The notes beneath the pieces were generated by a model. The model searched no databases. It saw only the letters and a program-made list of their open reading frames with translations, and was not told where the DNA came from. Source: Tenacibaculum aquimarinum (GTDB lineage: Bacteria; Bacteroidota; Bacteroidia; Flavobacteriales; Flavobacteriaceae). Taken from it: a DNA stretch of 64,000 bases. The stretch is taken from positions 62,001 through 126,000 of the forward strand of contig NZ_JAKGSC010000004.1 in assembly GCF_022478115.1 (NCBI RefSeq). The letters run 5' to 3'. Both the position numbers and the translations under genes were made by a program. The number at the start of each line of letters is the position of its first letter. Positions within the stretch are counted from its first letter, which is position 1. Of the stretch, positions 16,802 to 26,280 are shown in pieces.

Positions 16802-19712
16802 ATGCTAAAGCTTCTCTTAAAATGGTAACAGCATGTTTAGAAATTCGTTTTGTACCATCAAAAATTTGATGCCTACAACTTGTTCCAGATGCTACAATTT
16901 CTGTTTCAGGAGAACAATTTCTTACCTTCGGAAACAAGGTGTCTTCACCAACTTGCATCGAAACTTTATAATGTTCTTTCTCGTAACCAAAACTTCCAGC
17001 CATACCACAACAACCCGTATTTAAAATTGTTACTTTATAGTTTTTCGGAATATTTAAAATTGAAAAACTTGCATGTGTAGATGATAGTGCCTTTTGATGA
17101 CAATGACCGTGAATTTTTAATTCTTTGGTTATATTAGTGAAAATTGAAGTGTCAAGATTACCTTTTTCAAATTCACTAGCTAAAAACTCTTCAATAGTAA
17201 AAGCATTCTTTGCTATTTTCTCTGCTGCAGATTTATTTTCAGCTAAACGTAAATATTCATCTCTAAACGTTAAAATTGCAGAAGGTTCTATTCCAATTAA
17301 TGGAGATTCTTCAGTAATTAAGTCTTTAAAAACGGTAATGTTTTCATTACAAACTTGTTTAGCTTCCTTTAAAAAACCTTTAGAAATAAAACTTCTTCCG
17401 CTTTCTGAATGCTTAACCGTTTGTACAGTATAACCTAACTTTTCTAAAATAGTAACTGCATCTTTTCCAATCTCTGCATCATAATAATTGGTAAATTCAT
17501 CGTTAAATAAGTAAACAGTTTTGTGAGACTTCTCGATTACGTTAGAAGTGACAGTTCGTTTATTCAACCACTTTTCTAAAGGTTGTTTTGCTAATTTAGG
17601 AACTGATCTTTCTGTGGCAATTCCCATTACTTTTTTAGAAAGCGTTGTGTTGGTTATAAAATTGGTAATTAAAGGAAATTTACTTCCTAACTTATTGTAT
17701 TTAACATTATTAGCGAATAATTTATTTCTAAATGAATATCCGTTTTCTTCTTGATATTGATACAGAAATTCAGCTTTTAAGGCAGAAACATCAACATTAC
17801 TTGGACATTCTGTAGCACACGCTTTACAACTTAAACACAAATCGAAAACTTCTTTTAATTCCTTAGAATTAAACTTATTTTGAGCAGTATTATTGGTTAA
17901 AACTTCACGTAAAGTATTTGCTCTAGCACGTGTTGTGTCTTTCTCGTTTTTTGTTGCTCTGTAACTTGGACACATTGTTCCGCCTGCTTCTGGAGATTTT
18001 CTACAATCTCCAGAACCGTTACATTTTTCAGCAAGTTTTAGAATTCCTTCATTTGAAGAAAAGTCTTGTAATGTTTTAATTGTTGGTTCTGTTCGGTCAA
18101 TCTCATAACGCAAGCTTTTATCCATCGGAAAAGCATCTGTGATTTTTCCTTGGTTAAAAACATTATTTGGATCAAATGCTTTTTTAATTCGCCTTAATAA
18201 TTGGTAATTTTTATCACCAATCATAAGTGGAATAAACTCTGCACGCACAATTCCATCTCCATGTTCACCAGAAAAAGAGCCTTTATATTTCTTAACAAGT
18301 TCGGCAGTTTCTGTGGTAATTTTTCTGAATAAAACTACATCTTCCTTTTTCTTTAAATTTAAAATAGGACGTAAGTGTAATTCTCCAGCTCCTGCGTGTG
18401 CATAATACACCGCATTTTGCTGATATTTAGCCATAATTTGGGTAAATTCTTCAATATAATTTGGTAAATCTTCTAAAGCAACGGCTGTATCTTCTATACA
18501 AGCAACTGCTTTTTTATCACCAATAATATTTGCCAAAGCACCTAAGCCGGCTTTTCTTAAATAATGAACTTTTGCTAGGTCGTTTCCATATACTTTAGGA
18601 TGATGATAACCAAAGTTGTTTTTATCTAAATCGGCAATTAAATTATCTGCTAAAACTTCTGCTTCTTCAATGGTATTTGCAGAAACTTCTAACATTAAAA
18701 CTGCTTCTGGATCTCCTTGTAAAAAGAATCTATTTTTTGCTAATTCGCGATTGTCTTTTGTACAATCTAAAATGGTTTTATCCATCAATTCACAATTATA
18801 TAAATTGTGATTCATGGCAATAACTGTAGCTTTTAAGCTTTCATTTATACTCTTAAAATGAGTACAAACCATAATGCTTTCAGTAGGAGGTAAGTTGTCT
18901 AACTGAACTGTAATTGCAGTTGAAAAAGCTAAGGTTCCTTCGCTTCCTGCTAAAAATTTAGCAACGTTTATTGTTGCTTCATTTCCTCCAAATAAATCGG
19001 ATTTTAGAAACTCATCAACAGCATAACCTGTACATCTTCGGTGAATACTTTCTTTCGGAAATTCGTTTTTAATTTCTTGTTGATTTTCTTCCGAAGAAAG
19101 TTCATTTAAAATTGATTTATATATTTTTCCTTCTTGGGTATTTTCTCTTGATTTCTGTTTAAATTCTTCTGAAGAAATTTCTGAAAATGTAGCTAAACTT
19201 CCGTCAGATAAAATAGCATCAATGCTAAGTACTTTGTCTCGCGTAACTCCATAACGAATTGAGGTGCTTCCTGATGAATTATTACCAACCATTCCGCCAA
19301 TCATACATCTATTTGATGTTGAGGTGTTTGGTCCAAAAAACAAACCAAATGGTTTTAGAAATACGTTTAAATCGTCTCTAATAATTCCAGGTTCTAGAGT
19401 AATGGTTTTTGCCTCTTCATCAAACTCCAAAATATTGGTAAAATGTTTAGAAACGTCCACTACAATTCCATCTCCAACACATTGTCCTGCAAGTGATGTT
19501 CCCGCAGTTCTTGGTATTAAAGTAATGCTGTTTTTCGTAGCAAAATCAATTAAAGTTTGAATATCTTTTATATCCTTAGGAAAAGCAACTGCAAGCGGAA
19601 TTTTACGATACACAGATGCATCTGTTGCGTATAACGTTTTGTGTAAATCATCAAAAAGAACATCACCAGAAAGCGAATTATGTAAAGTTTCTAAAGTTGC
19701 AGTATTACTCAT
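16800..19712 (-). CDS. FAD-linked / Fe-S oxidoreductase (GlcD + GlpC-like fusion)
   Basis: 970-residue fusion enzyme. The N-terminal half (about 20-535) is a GlcD/D-lactate-dehydrogenase-type flavoprotein: PRTAGTSLAGQCVGDG binds FAD and GSFSGEHGDGIVRAEF is the C-terminal FAD-oxidase signature. The second half has two iron-sulphur cysteine clusters (CNGSGDCRKS...MCPSY near 565-590; CLSCKACATECPSN near 635-648) and CCG-type motifs (HGHCHQKAL, NTGCCGMAGSFGYE) near the C terminus. It likely oxidises a 2-hydroxy acid such as D-lactate, D-2-hydroxyglutarate or glycolate and passes electrons to the membrane pool. Transcribed alone; substrate not determined by sequence. Confidence 0.9.
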   Translation of the reverse strand: MSNTATLETLHNSLSGDVLFDDLHKTLYATDASVYRKIPLAVAFPKDIKDIQTLIDFATKNSITLIPRTAGTSLAGQCVGDGIVVDVSKHFTNILEFDEEAKTITLEPGIIRDDLNVFLKPFGLFFGPNTSTSNRCMIGGMVGNNSSGSTSIRYGVTRDKVLSIDAILSDGSLATFSEISSEEFKQKSRENTQEGKIYKSILNELSSEENQQEIKNEFPKESIHRRCTGYAVDEFLKSDLFGGNEATINVAKFLAGSEGTLAFSTAITVQLDNLPPTESIMVCTHFKSINESLKATVIAMNHNLYNCELMDKTILDCTKDNRELAKNRFFLQGDPEAVLMLEVSANTIEEAEVLADNLIADLDKNNFGYHHPKVYGNDLAKVHYLRKAGLGALANIIGDKKAVACIEDTAVALEDLPNYIEEFTQIMAKYQQNAVYYAHAGAGELHLRPILNLKKKEDVVLFRKITTETAELVKKYKGSFSGEHGDGIVRAEFIPLMIGDKNYQLLRRIKKAFDPNNVFNQGKITDAFPMDKSLRYEIDRTEPTIKTLQDFSSNEGILKLAEKCNGSGDCRKSPEAGGTMCPSYRATKNEKDTTRARANTLREVLTNNTAQNKFNSKELKEVFDLCLSCKACATECPSNVDVSALKAEFLYQYQEENGYSFRNKLFANNVKYNKLGSKFPLITNFITNTTLSKKVMGIATERSVPKLAKQPLEKWLNKRTVTSNVIEKSHKTVYLFNDEFTNYYDAEIGKDAVTILEKLGYTVQTVKHSESGRSFISKGFLKEAKQVCNENITVFKDLITEESPLIGIEPSAILTFRDEYLRLAENKSAAEKIAKNAFTIEEFLASEFEKGNLDTSIFTNITKELKIHGHCHQKALSSTHASFSILNIPKNYKVTILNTGCCGMAGSFGYEKEHYKVSMQVGEDTLFPKVRNCSPETEIVASGTSCRHQIFDGTKRISKHAVTILREALA

Positions 19713-19872
19713 CTAAATTGTAAAATATCTTATTTACAAATATCTGAATAAAATAATGATTTATAGAAGTTAGAAAAGGAGTTTGAAAATTTTTATTGAA
19801 TTGATAAATATTATAAATAAAAATTAGTGATTTTGTAAGTAAAATAAAAATGGTAGAATTGAAATAATATTT

Positions 19873-19880
19873 TACATTTG
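19873..19880 (+). promoter_or_regulatory. -7 promoter element for the DUF1338 gene
   Basis: TACATTTG matches TAnnTTTG, 13 bases before ATG 19894, which implies a very short leader. No convincing -33 TTG at normal spacing. Confidence 0.45.
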
Positions 19881-19893
19881 TTTAAAAAGTAAA

Positions 19894-20706
19894 ATGAATA
19901 CAGTAGAAATATTTGATGCCTTGTGGAAAGAATATACAGAAAGAACTCCTTCTGCACAGAAAATTAAAGATTTGTTTATTACAAAAGGAAACAGTGTTTT
20001 TAATGATCACGTAGCTTTTAGAACTTTTGATGATGAACGTGTAAATATTGAAGTTTTAGCAACTCCGTTTATTAAAGCTGGTTACAAAGAATGTGGCGAT
20101 TATCATTTTGAAAAAAAGAAATTATACGCTAAACATTATGAGCATGCAACTGATAAAAATGCTCCAAGAGTATTTATTAGTCAGTTATTAACAAAAGAAT
20201 TTTCTAACGAATTGCAGGAAACTGTAAAGAATATGGTTGATGCTATTTCTTCGGAAGATTTAAATCCAGAAGAGTTAGTTTTTAAAGGACGTTTATGGGA
20301 ACAACCTTCGTTTGAAGTGTATGAAAAACTACAAGCGGAAACTGAATATGCAGCTTGGTTGTATGTAAACGGATTCTGTTCTAACCATTTTACGGTTGAT
20401 GTAAATAAGTTAGATACTTTTAATTCGTTACAAGAAGTTAACGAGTTTGTAAAAGAAAACGGATTTAAAATGAATACTTCTGGTGGAGAAATTAAAGGAA
20501 CTCCAGAAGAATTTTTAGAGCAATCTAGTATTTTGGCAGACACAATTCCTGTAGCTTTTAAAGAAGTTACTAAAGAAATAACTTCTTGTTATTATGAGTT
20601 TTCATTTCGTCATCCAATGCAAAATGGCGAATTGTATTCAGGTTTTATTGCTGGTTCTGCGGATAAGATTTTTGAAAGTACAGATATGAAATTACAAGAT
20701 AAGTAA
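19894..20706 (+). CDS. DUF1338 family 2-oxoadipate dioxygenase/decarboxylase-like enzyme
   Basis: 270-residue protein of the DUF1338 family, related to HglS, which converts 2-oxoadipate to 2-hydroxyglutarate in lysine breakdown with a VOC-like metal site. Likely metal ligands are His39 (NDHVAFRTF), the His of SNHFTVDVN and the Glu of CYYEFSFRHP. This is the short form of the family, so the exact reaction is less certain than for the long bacterial HglS. The divergent FAD/Fe-S oxidoreductase next door could act on a 2-hydroxy acid product, a suggestive pairing (inference). Monocistronic, with a clear terminator. Confidence 0.85.
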   Translation: MNTVEIFDALWKEYTERTPSAQKIKDLFITKGNSVFNDHVAFRTFDDERVNIEVLATPFIKAGYKECGDYHFEKKKLYAKHYEHATDKNAPRVFISQLLTKEFSNELQETVKNMVDAISSEDLNPEELVFKGRLWEQPSFEVYEKLQAETEYAAWLYVNGFCSNHFTVDVNKLDTFNSLQEVNEFVKENGFKMNTSGGEIKGTPEEFLEQSSILADTIPVAFKEVTKEITSCYYEFSFRHPMQNGELYSGFIAGSADKIFESTDMKLQDK

Positions 20707-20729
20707 ACTTCAATCCTATTTATAATATT

Positions 20730-20763
20730 AAAAAACCTCACTAACTTAGTGAGGTTTTTTTGT
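20730..20763 (+). terminator. Rho-independent terminator after the DUF1338 gene
   Basis: AAAAAACCTCACTAA pairs with TTAGTGAGGTTTTTT, with a minimal loop and a T tract. Confidence 0.93.
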
Positions 20764-20875
20764 TTATATGTATTCAATTTTAACTTTGTTAAAGATACGT
20801 TAAATAGGTTGTGGTAAATAATACAACCTTTTTGTTTCTTTATCTTGTAAGCTGAAAACTAACAAACTTTTTATA

Positions 20876-23374
20876 ATGAAAAAACTACTTTTTCTTTTCT
20901 TAATTATCTCTTTCTCAATATCTGCGCAACAAGTAGATTTATCGTATTATCTACCTAAAGATGTAACGTATAATTCTGTAATACCAACACCAAAATCTGT
21001 TATTGGGCACGAAGTAGGCGAGTGGCATGTTACACACGACAAATTAGTTGAATATATGAAAGCTTTAGCAGCTTCTTCAGATAGGATTTCTATTGAAGAT
21101 AGAGGAAGAACTTTTGAAGGAAGGCCGCTGTTATTATTAACAATTACGTCTCCTAAAAATCATCAGAATTTAGAAGTAATTAGAACTAAACATATTGAAG
21201 CAACAAATAATGCTTCGGTTAATGTTTCAAATGCACCAATTGTAGTGTATCAAGGTTTTTCTATTCATGGAAACGAACCAAGTGGCGCAAATGCAGGTTT
21301 AGCTGCAGCATATTATTTGGCAGCTGCTCAAGGAAATAAAATTGATGAACTTTTAAACAATACTGTTATTTTATTTGATCCTTCTCTTAATCCAGATGGT
21401 TTACAACGTTTTGCGTATTGGGCAAATACAAATAAAGCTCAAAATATTAATCCAGATCCAAATGACAGAGAATATAGAGAAGTTTGGCCTGGCGGAAGAA
21501 CCAACCATTATTGGTTTGATATGAATAGAGATTGGTTGCCAGTTCAATTACCAGAAAGTAGAGCAAGAATTGCAAGTTTTCATAAATGGTTGCCTAATAT
21601 TTTAACGGATCATCACGAAATGGGAACCAATTCAAGTTTCTTTTTTCAACCTGGAATTCCAAGCAGAACAAATCCGTTAACGCCACAAATGAACCAAGAT
21701 TTAACCAAAGAAATTGCAACATATCATGCAAAAGCTTTCGATAAAATTGGTTCTATGTATTATTCTGAAGAAAGTTTCGATGATTTTTACTACGGTAAAG
21801 GTTCAACCTTTCCAGACATAAATGGAAGTATCGGTATTTTGTTTGAACAAGCAAGTTCTCGTGGTCATGCACAAGAAAGCGATAACGGAATTTTAACCTT
21901 TCCGTTTACAATTAGAAATCAATTTACAGCAGCTTTATCAACCTTAGAAGCGGCAAAAAATATGCGTGTAAAAATCTTACAATACCAACAAGATTTTTAT
22001 AAGAACTCAAGAAATTCAGGAGAAAATAAAGCCATTGTTTTTGGAGACGAAAAAGATGCTGCAAAAAGTTTTCATTTAGCTGAAGTTTTAAAAAGACATC
22101 AAATTAAAATTCACGAAGTAAAAGCTGATTTTTCTTCAAACGGAAAATAATTTAAAAAAGGATATAGTTATGTAGTTCCTATGAATCAAAAGAACCAACG
22201 TTTAGTAAAAGCAATGTTTGATGTTCGTAAAACCTTTAAAGATAGCTTGTTTTATGATGTTTCTGCATGGACTTTTAATCATTCTTTTGGTGTAGATTAT
22301 GCTGAAAATGTTTCACTTTCTAAAGCAGGAAAAGAAATTACAGATTTAAAAATGCAATCTGGAAATGTTAATTTTAAAAGCGATTATGGGTATTTAATGC
22401 CTTGGAACGAATATTATACACCAAAAGCATTAAACGCAATTTTAGAAAAAGGTTTACGTGCAAAAGTATCAATGAAAAACTTTAAAAATGGTGGAATTTC
22501 TTATGATTACGGAACCATTTTTATTCCTGTTCAAAATCAGAAATTAAATGCAACTGATATGTTTTCTTTTCTACAAGAAGTAGCAAATGAAAGTAATCTA
22601 AATTTAAACGCAGTAAATACAGGTTTAAATGACGGAATTGATTTGGGTTCTAATAACTTTAGAGCTGTAAAGCAACCTAAAATAGCCATGTTAGTTGGTA
22701 ATGGAATTACAAGTTATGATGCTGGAGAAATGTGGCATTTATTAGATACTCGTTTTAATATGAAGGTAACAAAATTAGATATGTCTTACTTAAATAGGGT
22801 TGATTTAAGTAGATATAACGTGTTAATTGTGCCAAATAGCTACTCTATGGATAAAAGTAAAGTTGAAAAATTTAAAACTTGGATTAGAAACGGCGGAACC
22901 TTAATTGGCTATAAAAATGCAACACGATGGTTGAATTCTAATAAATTTATTTCTTTAGATTTTAAGAAAAGAAAAAATGATACTATTGAAAACGTATCGT
23001 TTGAAAATAAATCATTAAAATCTGGTGCACAAGTTATTGGAGGTGCAATTTTTGAAGCGAACATAGATCGTTCTCATCCAATTAATTTTGGATATAAAAA
23101 TGATAAAATTGCTATATTTAGAAATACAACGTTGTTTATAAATCCAGATAAAAAGAGTTATAATAACCCAATTCAGTATACTTCTAATCCGTTATTGAGT
23201 GGTTATATTTCTAAAGAAAATGCAACGTTGATTAAAAATACGGTTCCTTTTAAAGTACAACGAATGGGCAGCGGAAGAGTTATTGTTTTTACTGATAATA
23301 CAAACTTTAGAGCTTTTTGGTACGGAACTAATAAGTTATTTATGAATGCAATTTTCTTTGGAGATAAGATGTAG
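20876..23374 (+). pseudogene. M14 zinc carboxypeptidase interrupted by an in-frame stop
   Basis: Two reading frames (20876-22150 and 22181-23374) are in the same phase and separated only by TAA at 22148-22150; the ten codons after it (FKKGYSYVVP) continue normally into MNQKNQRLVKAMFD. Together they give an 832-codon exported M14 peptidase. The first half has a signal peptide (FLFLIISFSISAQQ) and the M14 site: IHGNE, DHHEMGTNSSFFFQPG and the catalytic Glu in GILFEQASSRG. The second half is the beta-sandwich/Rossmann-like tail typical of Bacteroidota homologues. One base change (for example AAA or GAA to TAA) would explain it. The catalytic half alone might still be made; a sequencing error is also possible. 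Confidence 0.85.
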
Positions 23375-23477
23375 TTTTTTAATAAATAAATTATCTTTAA
23401 AAAATAATAGTAACATAAAAAGTATTATATACTGACTTTTATACGGGATTTGAGTAATAAAAGTTACTATATAACGA

Positions 23478-24879
23478 GTTGTGTGCAAGCTGAAAAAAAA
23501 ATCGGAATGTCCAAAATTTACAATTACATTGACCAGAAAGGGATTCCATTTAAGAAGCTAGCTAGCTTCTCAATCAGAATTCAGGAAGATGACATTTTAA
23601 ATAGACTGAACATTGAATCTGATGAAACTACAGATAAAATTATAAACAAAGGGGAATTAATTATTTCTACTCATAATCATCCCAACGTAAAAGCACCCGA
23701 TTTCCCAAATAAATTCAAACTAGATAAAAAAGCCCAAGAAGAAGTTGCAATTAATTGGCTAAAAGATACCACAGGTTATATTGTGGATGAATTTAAAACG
23801 CTCTTCGAACTACCTGAATTAAACCAAAATCCTTTTTTATTAGAGATTGAGAGAGGAATTAGGAATTATTTTTTAGTACTCGCAACGAAAGTCATTAATG
23901 GAGATATGATTGTCAGAGAAAAGTATGATAGTCATCATGGGTTTTTACAAGAAAATTTCATTAAAACATTTGGACAAATAGAAAAAATAAACGGTACTTT
24001 AGGTATTGATGGTAAAATGAATGACTTTGGGAATTTAACCGAAGTTGGTGGAGATTTGTGGTTTTCTAATCATGTTTATCAAGAATATTTAGAATCTATC
24101 AAACCATTAAAAATAGTTTACGGTGATTTAAATTTAAAAAATACACATGCATCTTTGGAGTCTTTAGAAGAGGTTGGAGGAAATTTAAATTTAAGAAAGA
24201 CTACATGTCATAACATATCGTCACTTAAAAGAGTTGGTGGTAATGTATTAGTATCCAAAAGTCAATTGGACAACTTTGACTTCTCTAAAGTAGAAATCAA
24301 TGGAAAAATTAAGGCGTTTAATGACAAATTTAATCAAGGACAATTAACATCACCTCAATAAAAAATTTAATATAACGTAAGCTAGTATCTTCTTGAAAAC
24401 ATCCATTTACATTTTATTTATTCTGCTTATAATTTTGTTTATGATATTCCACAAAAGGAAATTAAGAAAAAAGAAAATTGTGGAATTTAACGATTTGAAT
24501 CGCTCTTTTGATGAGCTTAAATTTCAATTTGAGAAAGGTCTGACTATTGAAAGTCATAAGCAAGGAACTAGATATTTCGGACTTGAAAAAGTAAAAGAAT
24601 GGAAGTCTAAATTTGGATATACCTTTAATATTTATGGAAATGACCATTTCATAGATAATAAACCTCATTTTCATTTTGACCATAAAGAGAAAGGTGTTTT
24701 TTGTAAAATGAGTTTTGAGGGAGAAATATTTGAAAGTAAAGGAAAAAATAAAATAGATAAGAAAGTACTTAAAGAATTAAGATATTTTTTATCGATGGAT
24801 AGAACACAAGAATTAATAGTTTCAAAATGGAATGAAAAAAATCCAAAACTGAAATATAAAATAAAAGCCAGCACACAAC
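23478..24879 (+). mobile_element. Cassette-like unit 1 bounded by unit-specific inverted ends
   Basis: GTTGTGTGCAAGC (23478-23490) at the left and GCCAGCACACAAC (24867-24879) at the right are complementary at 11 of 13 positions and enclose two hypothetical genes. The right end runs directly into the shared element ACACCGTGTATAATT. The arrangement copies that of integron cassettes, where the cassette start and its own attC arm are complementary. No integrase is present in the window. Confidence 0.45.
23507..24361 (+). CDS. Hypothetical protein with VGG beta-solenoid-like repeats
   Basis: About 284 residues from ATG 23507. The frame opens at TTG 23450, but those codons lie in the cassette boundary sequence, so the ATG is preferred. 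There is no signal peptide. The C-terminal third has a repeated L-x-x-V-G-G-(D/N)-L pattern (NLTEVGGDLWF, SLEEVGGNLNLRKT, SLKRVGGNVLV), with a NGTLGIDGKMNDFG segment before it, like leucine-rich or solenoid proteins. I do not recognise the N-terminal part. It is the first of two genes inside cassette-like unit 1; codon use and lack of conservation marks suggest accessory DNA. Confidence 0.7.
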   Translation: MSKIYNYIDQKGIPFKKLASFSIRIQEDDILNRLNIESDETTDKIINKGELIISTHNHPNVKAPDFPNKFKLDKKAQEEVAINWLKDTTGYIVDEFKTLFELPELNQNPFLLEIERGIRNYFLVLATKVINGDMIVREKYDSHHGFLQENFIKTFGQIEKINGTLGIDGKMNDFGNLTEVGGDLWFSNHVYQEYLESIKPLKIVYGDLNLKNTHASLESLEEVGGNLNLRKTTCHNISSLKRVGGNVLVSKSQLDNFDFSKVEINGKIKAFNDKFNQGQLTSPQ

Positions 24880-24890
24880 ACCGTGTATAA
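24393..24890 (+). CDS. Hypothetical membrane-anchored protein ending inside a repeat
   Basis: 165 residues from TTG 24393. An N-terminal membrane helix (about 4-21) is followed by a Lys-rich stretch and a soluble domain I do not recognise (contains DNKPHFHFDHKEKG and KVLKELRYFLSMDR). The last codons (TQHRV, stop) are supplied by the shared intergenic element ACAACACCGTGTATAA, so the natural C terminus is set by the repeat. It is the second gene of cassette-like unit 1. TTG as a start is accepted because it precedes the helix directly; there is no ATG before it in frame. Confidence 0.6.
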   Translation: MKTSIYILFILLIILFMIFHKRKLRKKKIVEFNDLNRSFDELKFQFEKGLTIESHKQGTRYFGLEKVKEWKSKFGYTFNIYGNDHFIDNKPHFHFDHKEKGVFCKMSFEGEIFESKGKNKIDKKVLKELRYFLSMDRTQELIVSKWNEKNPKLKYKIKASTQHRV

Positions 24891-25014
24891 TTAATTGCTT
24901 GGTTATAGACAATTTACGAAAGTCCTTGCGGACTTTCTATCTGTGATTTATTTACTAACTTTATTGCTAAACAAACCTAACAAACCTAACAAAGCTTATA
25001 CAAACACGTTAGGC
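24867..25014 (+). repeat. attC-like intergenic element E1
   Basis: Left arm GCCAGCACACAAC then CGTGTATAA (24882-24890); centre hairpin GAAAGTCC-TTGC-GGACTTTC (24918-24937); then ATTTACTAA and TTGCTAAA segments; right arm TTATACAAACACG (24996-25008) and GTTAGGC (25008-25014). CGTGT pairs with ACACG and ATAA with TTAT, leaving a 4-base bulge, as in folded attC sites. E2 shares ACAACACCGTRTATAATT, the hairpin stem and ATTTACTAA. Confidence 0.6.
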
Positions 25015-25018
25015 ACAA

Positions 25019-25031
25019 TGTAACAAAACCA
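25019..25031 (+). repeat. 13-base direct repeat, left copy
   Basis: TGTAACAAAACCA lies just before the CPBP gene; an identical copy occurs at 26069-26081 on the other side of it, 1,050 bases away. Confidence 0.6.
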
Positions 25032-25068
25032 TTATCTCTTCGTCTTCAATAAACAAACCAATCATATT

Positions 25069-25923
25069 ATGTTAGAAAATATATCGGAACGAAAAGAAGC
25101 GTGGAAAACAATATTTTTGTTTCTTTTATTAGTTGTTATTCTTACTTCGCCTTTCCATTATGCAATAGTAAATTTATATCCTTCACGAATATATATTGGG
25201 GCAATAATGTGGTGTCCTGCGATAGCTGCGTTTATCACTCTAAAAATAAAAGGGCGTAAAATTTCATCTCTAAATTGGAATTGGGGAGATTGGAAATACA
25301 TTCGATTGTCTTATTTTATTCCAGCTTTATCAGGTATAATTACTTATATACTCATCTGGATTTTTGGATTTGGAAATTTAGCAAATGCAGAAGTTATTAC
25401 TGAATGGGCTAAAGAACTGCAATTAATGGGAATAGGAACTTTAGACACCATACCTATTGTTGTAATAGCCATAATCTTATTAGGAACTGTTGAAGTTATT
25501 AGGTCAGCCGCAACAACTTTAGGAGAAGAAATTGGATGGAGAGGTTTTTTTATTTATGAATTAAGAAAAGTGTTTTCTTTTACAGGTGTTTCTATTTTTA
25601 GTGGAATTATTTGGGCAATTTGGCATTGGCCGTTGTTCGTTTACTATAGTAATAATGCAATTTTGGAATTTTCAGCCTTTTTGACTACTTGTATTTTTAT
25701 GTCGTTTACTATGACATACTATACTTTTAAATCTAAAAGTCTCTGGCCAGCAGTAATTTTCCACGCAGTAAGTAATGTTTATATACAAAAAATAATGCCT
25801 CCTTTAACAACAAAAATTGAAGGAACAGAACATTGGCTTGGAGAAAATGGAATTATGTTTACAATTGTTACTTGTATTTTTGGAATTTACTTTTGGAGAA
25901 AAGCTATTAAAGAAAAATTGTAA
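25069..25923 (+). CDS. CPBP-family intramembrane metalloprotease
   Basis: 284-residue polytopic membrane protein with about seven or eight helices. The family motifs are complete: TTLGEEIGWRGFF (EExxxR), IIWAIWHWPLF (FxxxH-like position) and FHAVSNVY (HxxxN-like position), forming the metal site of Abi/CPBP prenyl-protease-like enzymes (Rce1 superfamily). Bacterial members are linked to bacteriocin self-immunity and membrane protein processing; the target here is unknown. It is the only gene of cassette-like unit 2 and is flanked by repeats, pointing to an acquired gene. Confidence 0.9.
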   Translation: MLENISERKEAWKTIFLFLLLVVILTSPFHYAIVNLYPSRIYIGAIMWCPAIAAFITLKIKGRKISSLNWNWGDWKYIRLSYFIPALSGIITYILIWIFGFGNLANAEVITEWAKELQLMGIGTLDTIPIVVIAIILLGTVEVIRSAATTLGEEIGWRGFFIYELRKVFSFTGVSIFSGIIWAIWHWPLFVYYSNNAILEFSAFLTTCIFMSFTMTYYTFKSKSLWPAVIFHAVSNVYIQKIMPPLTTKIEGTEHWLGENGIMFTIVTCIFGIYFWRKAIKEKL

Positions 25924-25932
25924 ATAAAAAAA

Positions 25933-26100
25933 ACAACACCTAACATCCGTATATAACAAATAGAATTTAAAATATTTTCAAATTTCAACTTAAAAAAGAA
26001 ATTATTAAATCAAACAGAGAAAAGCGTCTAATTCTAAAGCTTTATCCATAAAAAATATTCACTTTTATTGTAACAAAACCAGTAATAAAGCGTCGTATAA
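25933..26100 (+). repeat. Variant intergenic element E3
   Basis: Begins ACAACACCTAACATCCGTAT and reads on as ATAAC, the shared ACAACACCG-TATATAA core with a 7-base insertion carrying the unit-specific arm. It then has a non-matching AT-rich middle, the second TGTAACAAAACCA copy (26069-26081) and a GCGTCGTATAAG end. It lacks the GAAAGTCC hairpin, so it is a different or decayed version of E1/E2. Confidence 0.4.
26069..26081 (+). repeat. 13-base direct repeat, right copy
   Basis: Second TGTAACAAAACCA, identical to 25019-25031, in the region between the CPBP gene and the YqaE gene. Confidence 0.6.
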
Positions 26101-26121
26101 GTACATTAACCAAATTGTACT

Positions 26122-26280
26122 ATGAGTTTTTTTAGAGTTTTATTGGCAATCATTTTTCCACCTTTAGCAGTTTTAGGAAAAGGTTGTGGTTCTTTTTTTA
26201 TAATATTTTTACTAACGCTTTGCGGATGGATTCCAGGAGTAATTGGCGCTTTGGTTATTTTGAATAACCCGAAAAGTTAA
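26122..26280 (+). CDS. YqaE/Pmp3-family small membrane protein
   Basis: 52-residue protein starting MSFFRVLLAIIFPPLAVLG and ending GVIGALVILNNPKS. It has two hydrophobic helices joined by GKGCGSFF, and its second helix contains LTLCGWIPGVIGA, the hallmark of the YqaE/Pmp3 (stress-response plasma-membrane proteolipid) family. Full length for the family (about 52-60). Members help membrane potential or salt and cold tolerance in yeast and plants; the bacterial role is less clear. Its stop codon overlaps that of the convergent csaA gene by 4 bases, leaving no room for an intergenic terminator. Confidence 0.9.
   Translation: MSFFRVLLAIIFPPLAVLGKGCGSFFIIFLLTLCGWIPGVIGALVILNNPKS

Larger units (their letters stand above)
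25008..25944 (+). mobile_element. Cassette-like unit 2 (CPBP protease)
   Basis: GTTAGGC (25008-25014), which fits the integron core site GTTRRRY, stands at the left, and ACCTAAC (25938-25944), which fits the inverse core RYYYAAC, at the right. The inner six bases are complementary. One gene is enclosed. The right end continues as ATCCGTATATAAC, a variant of the shared element. Confidence 0.45.
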
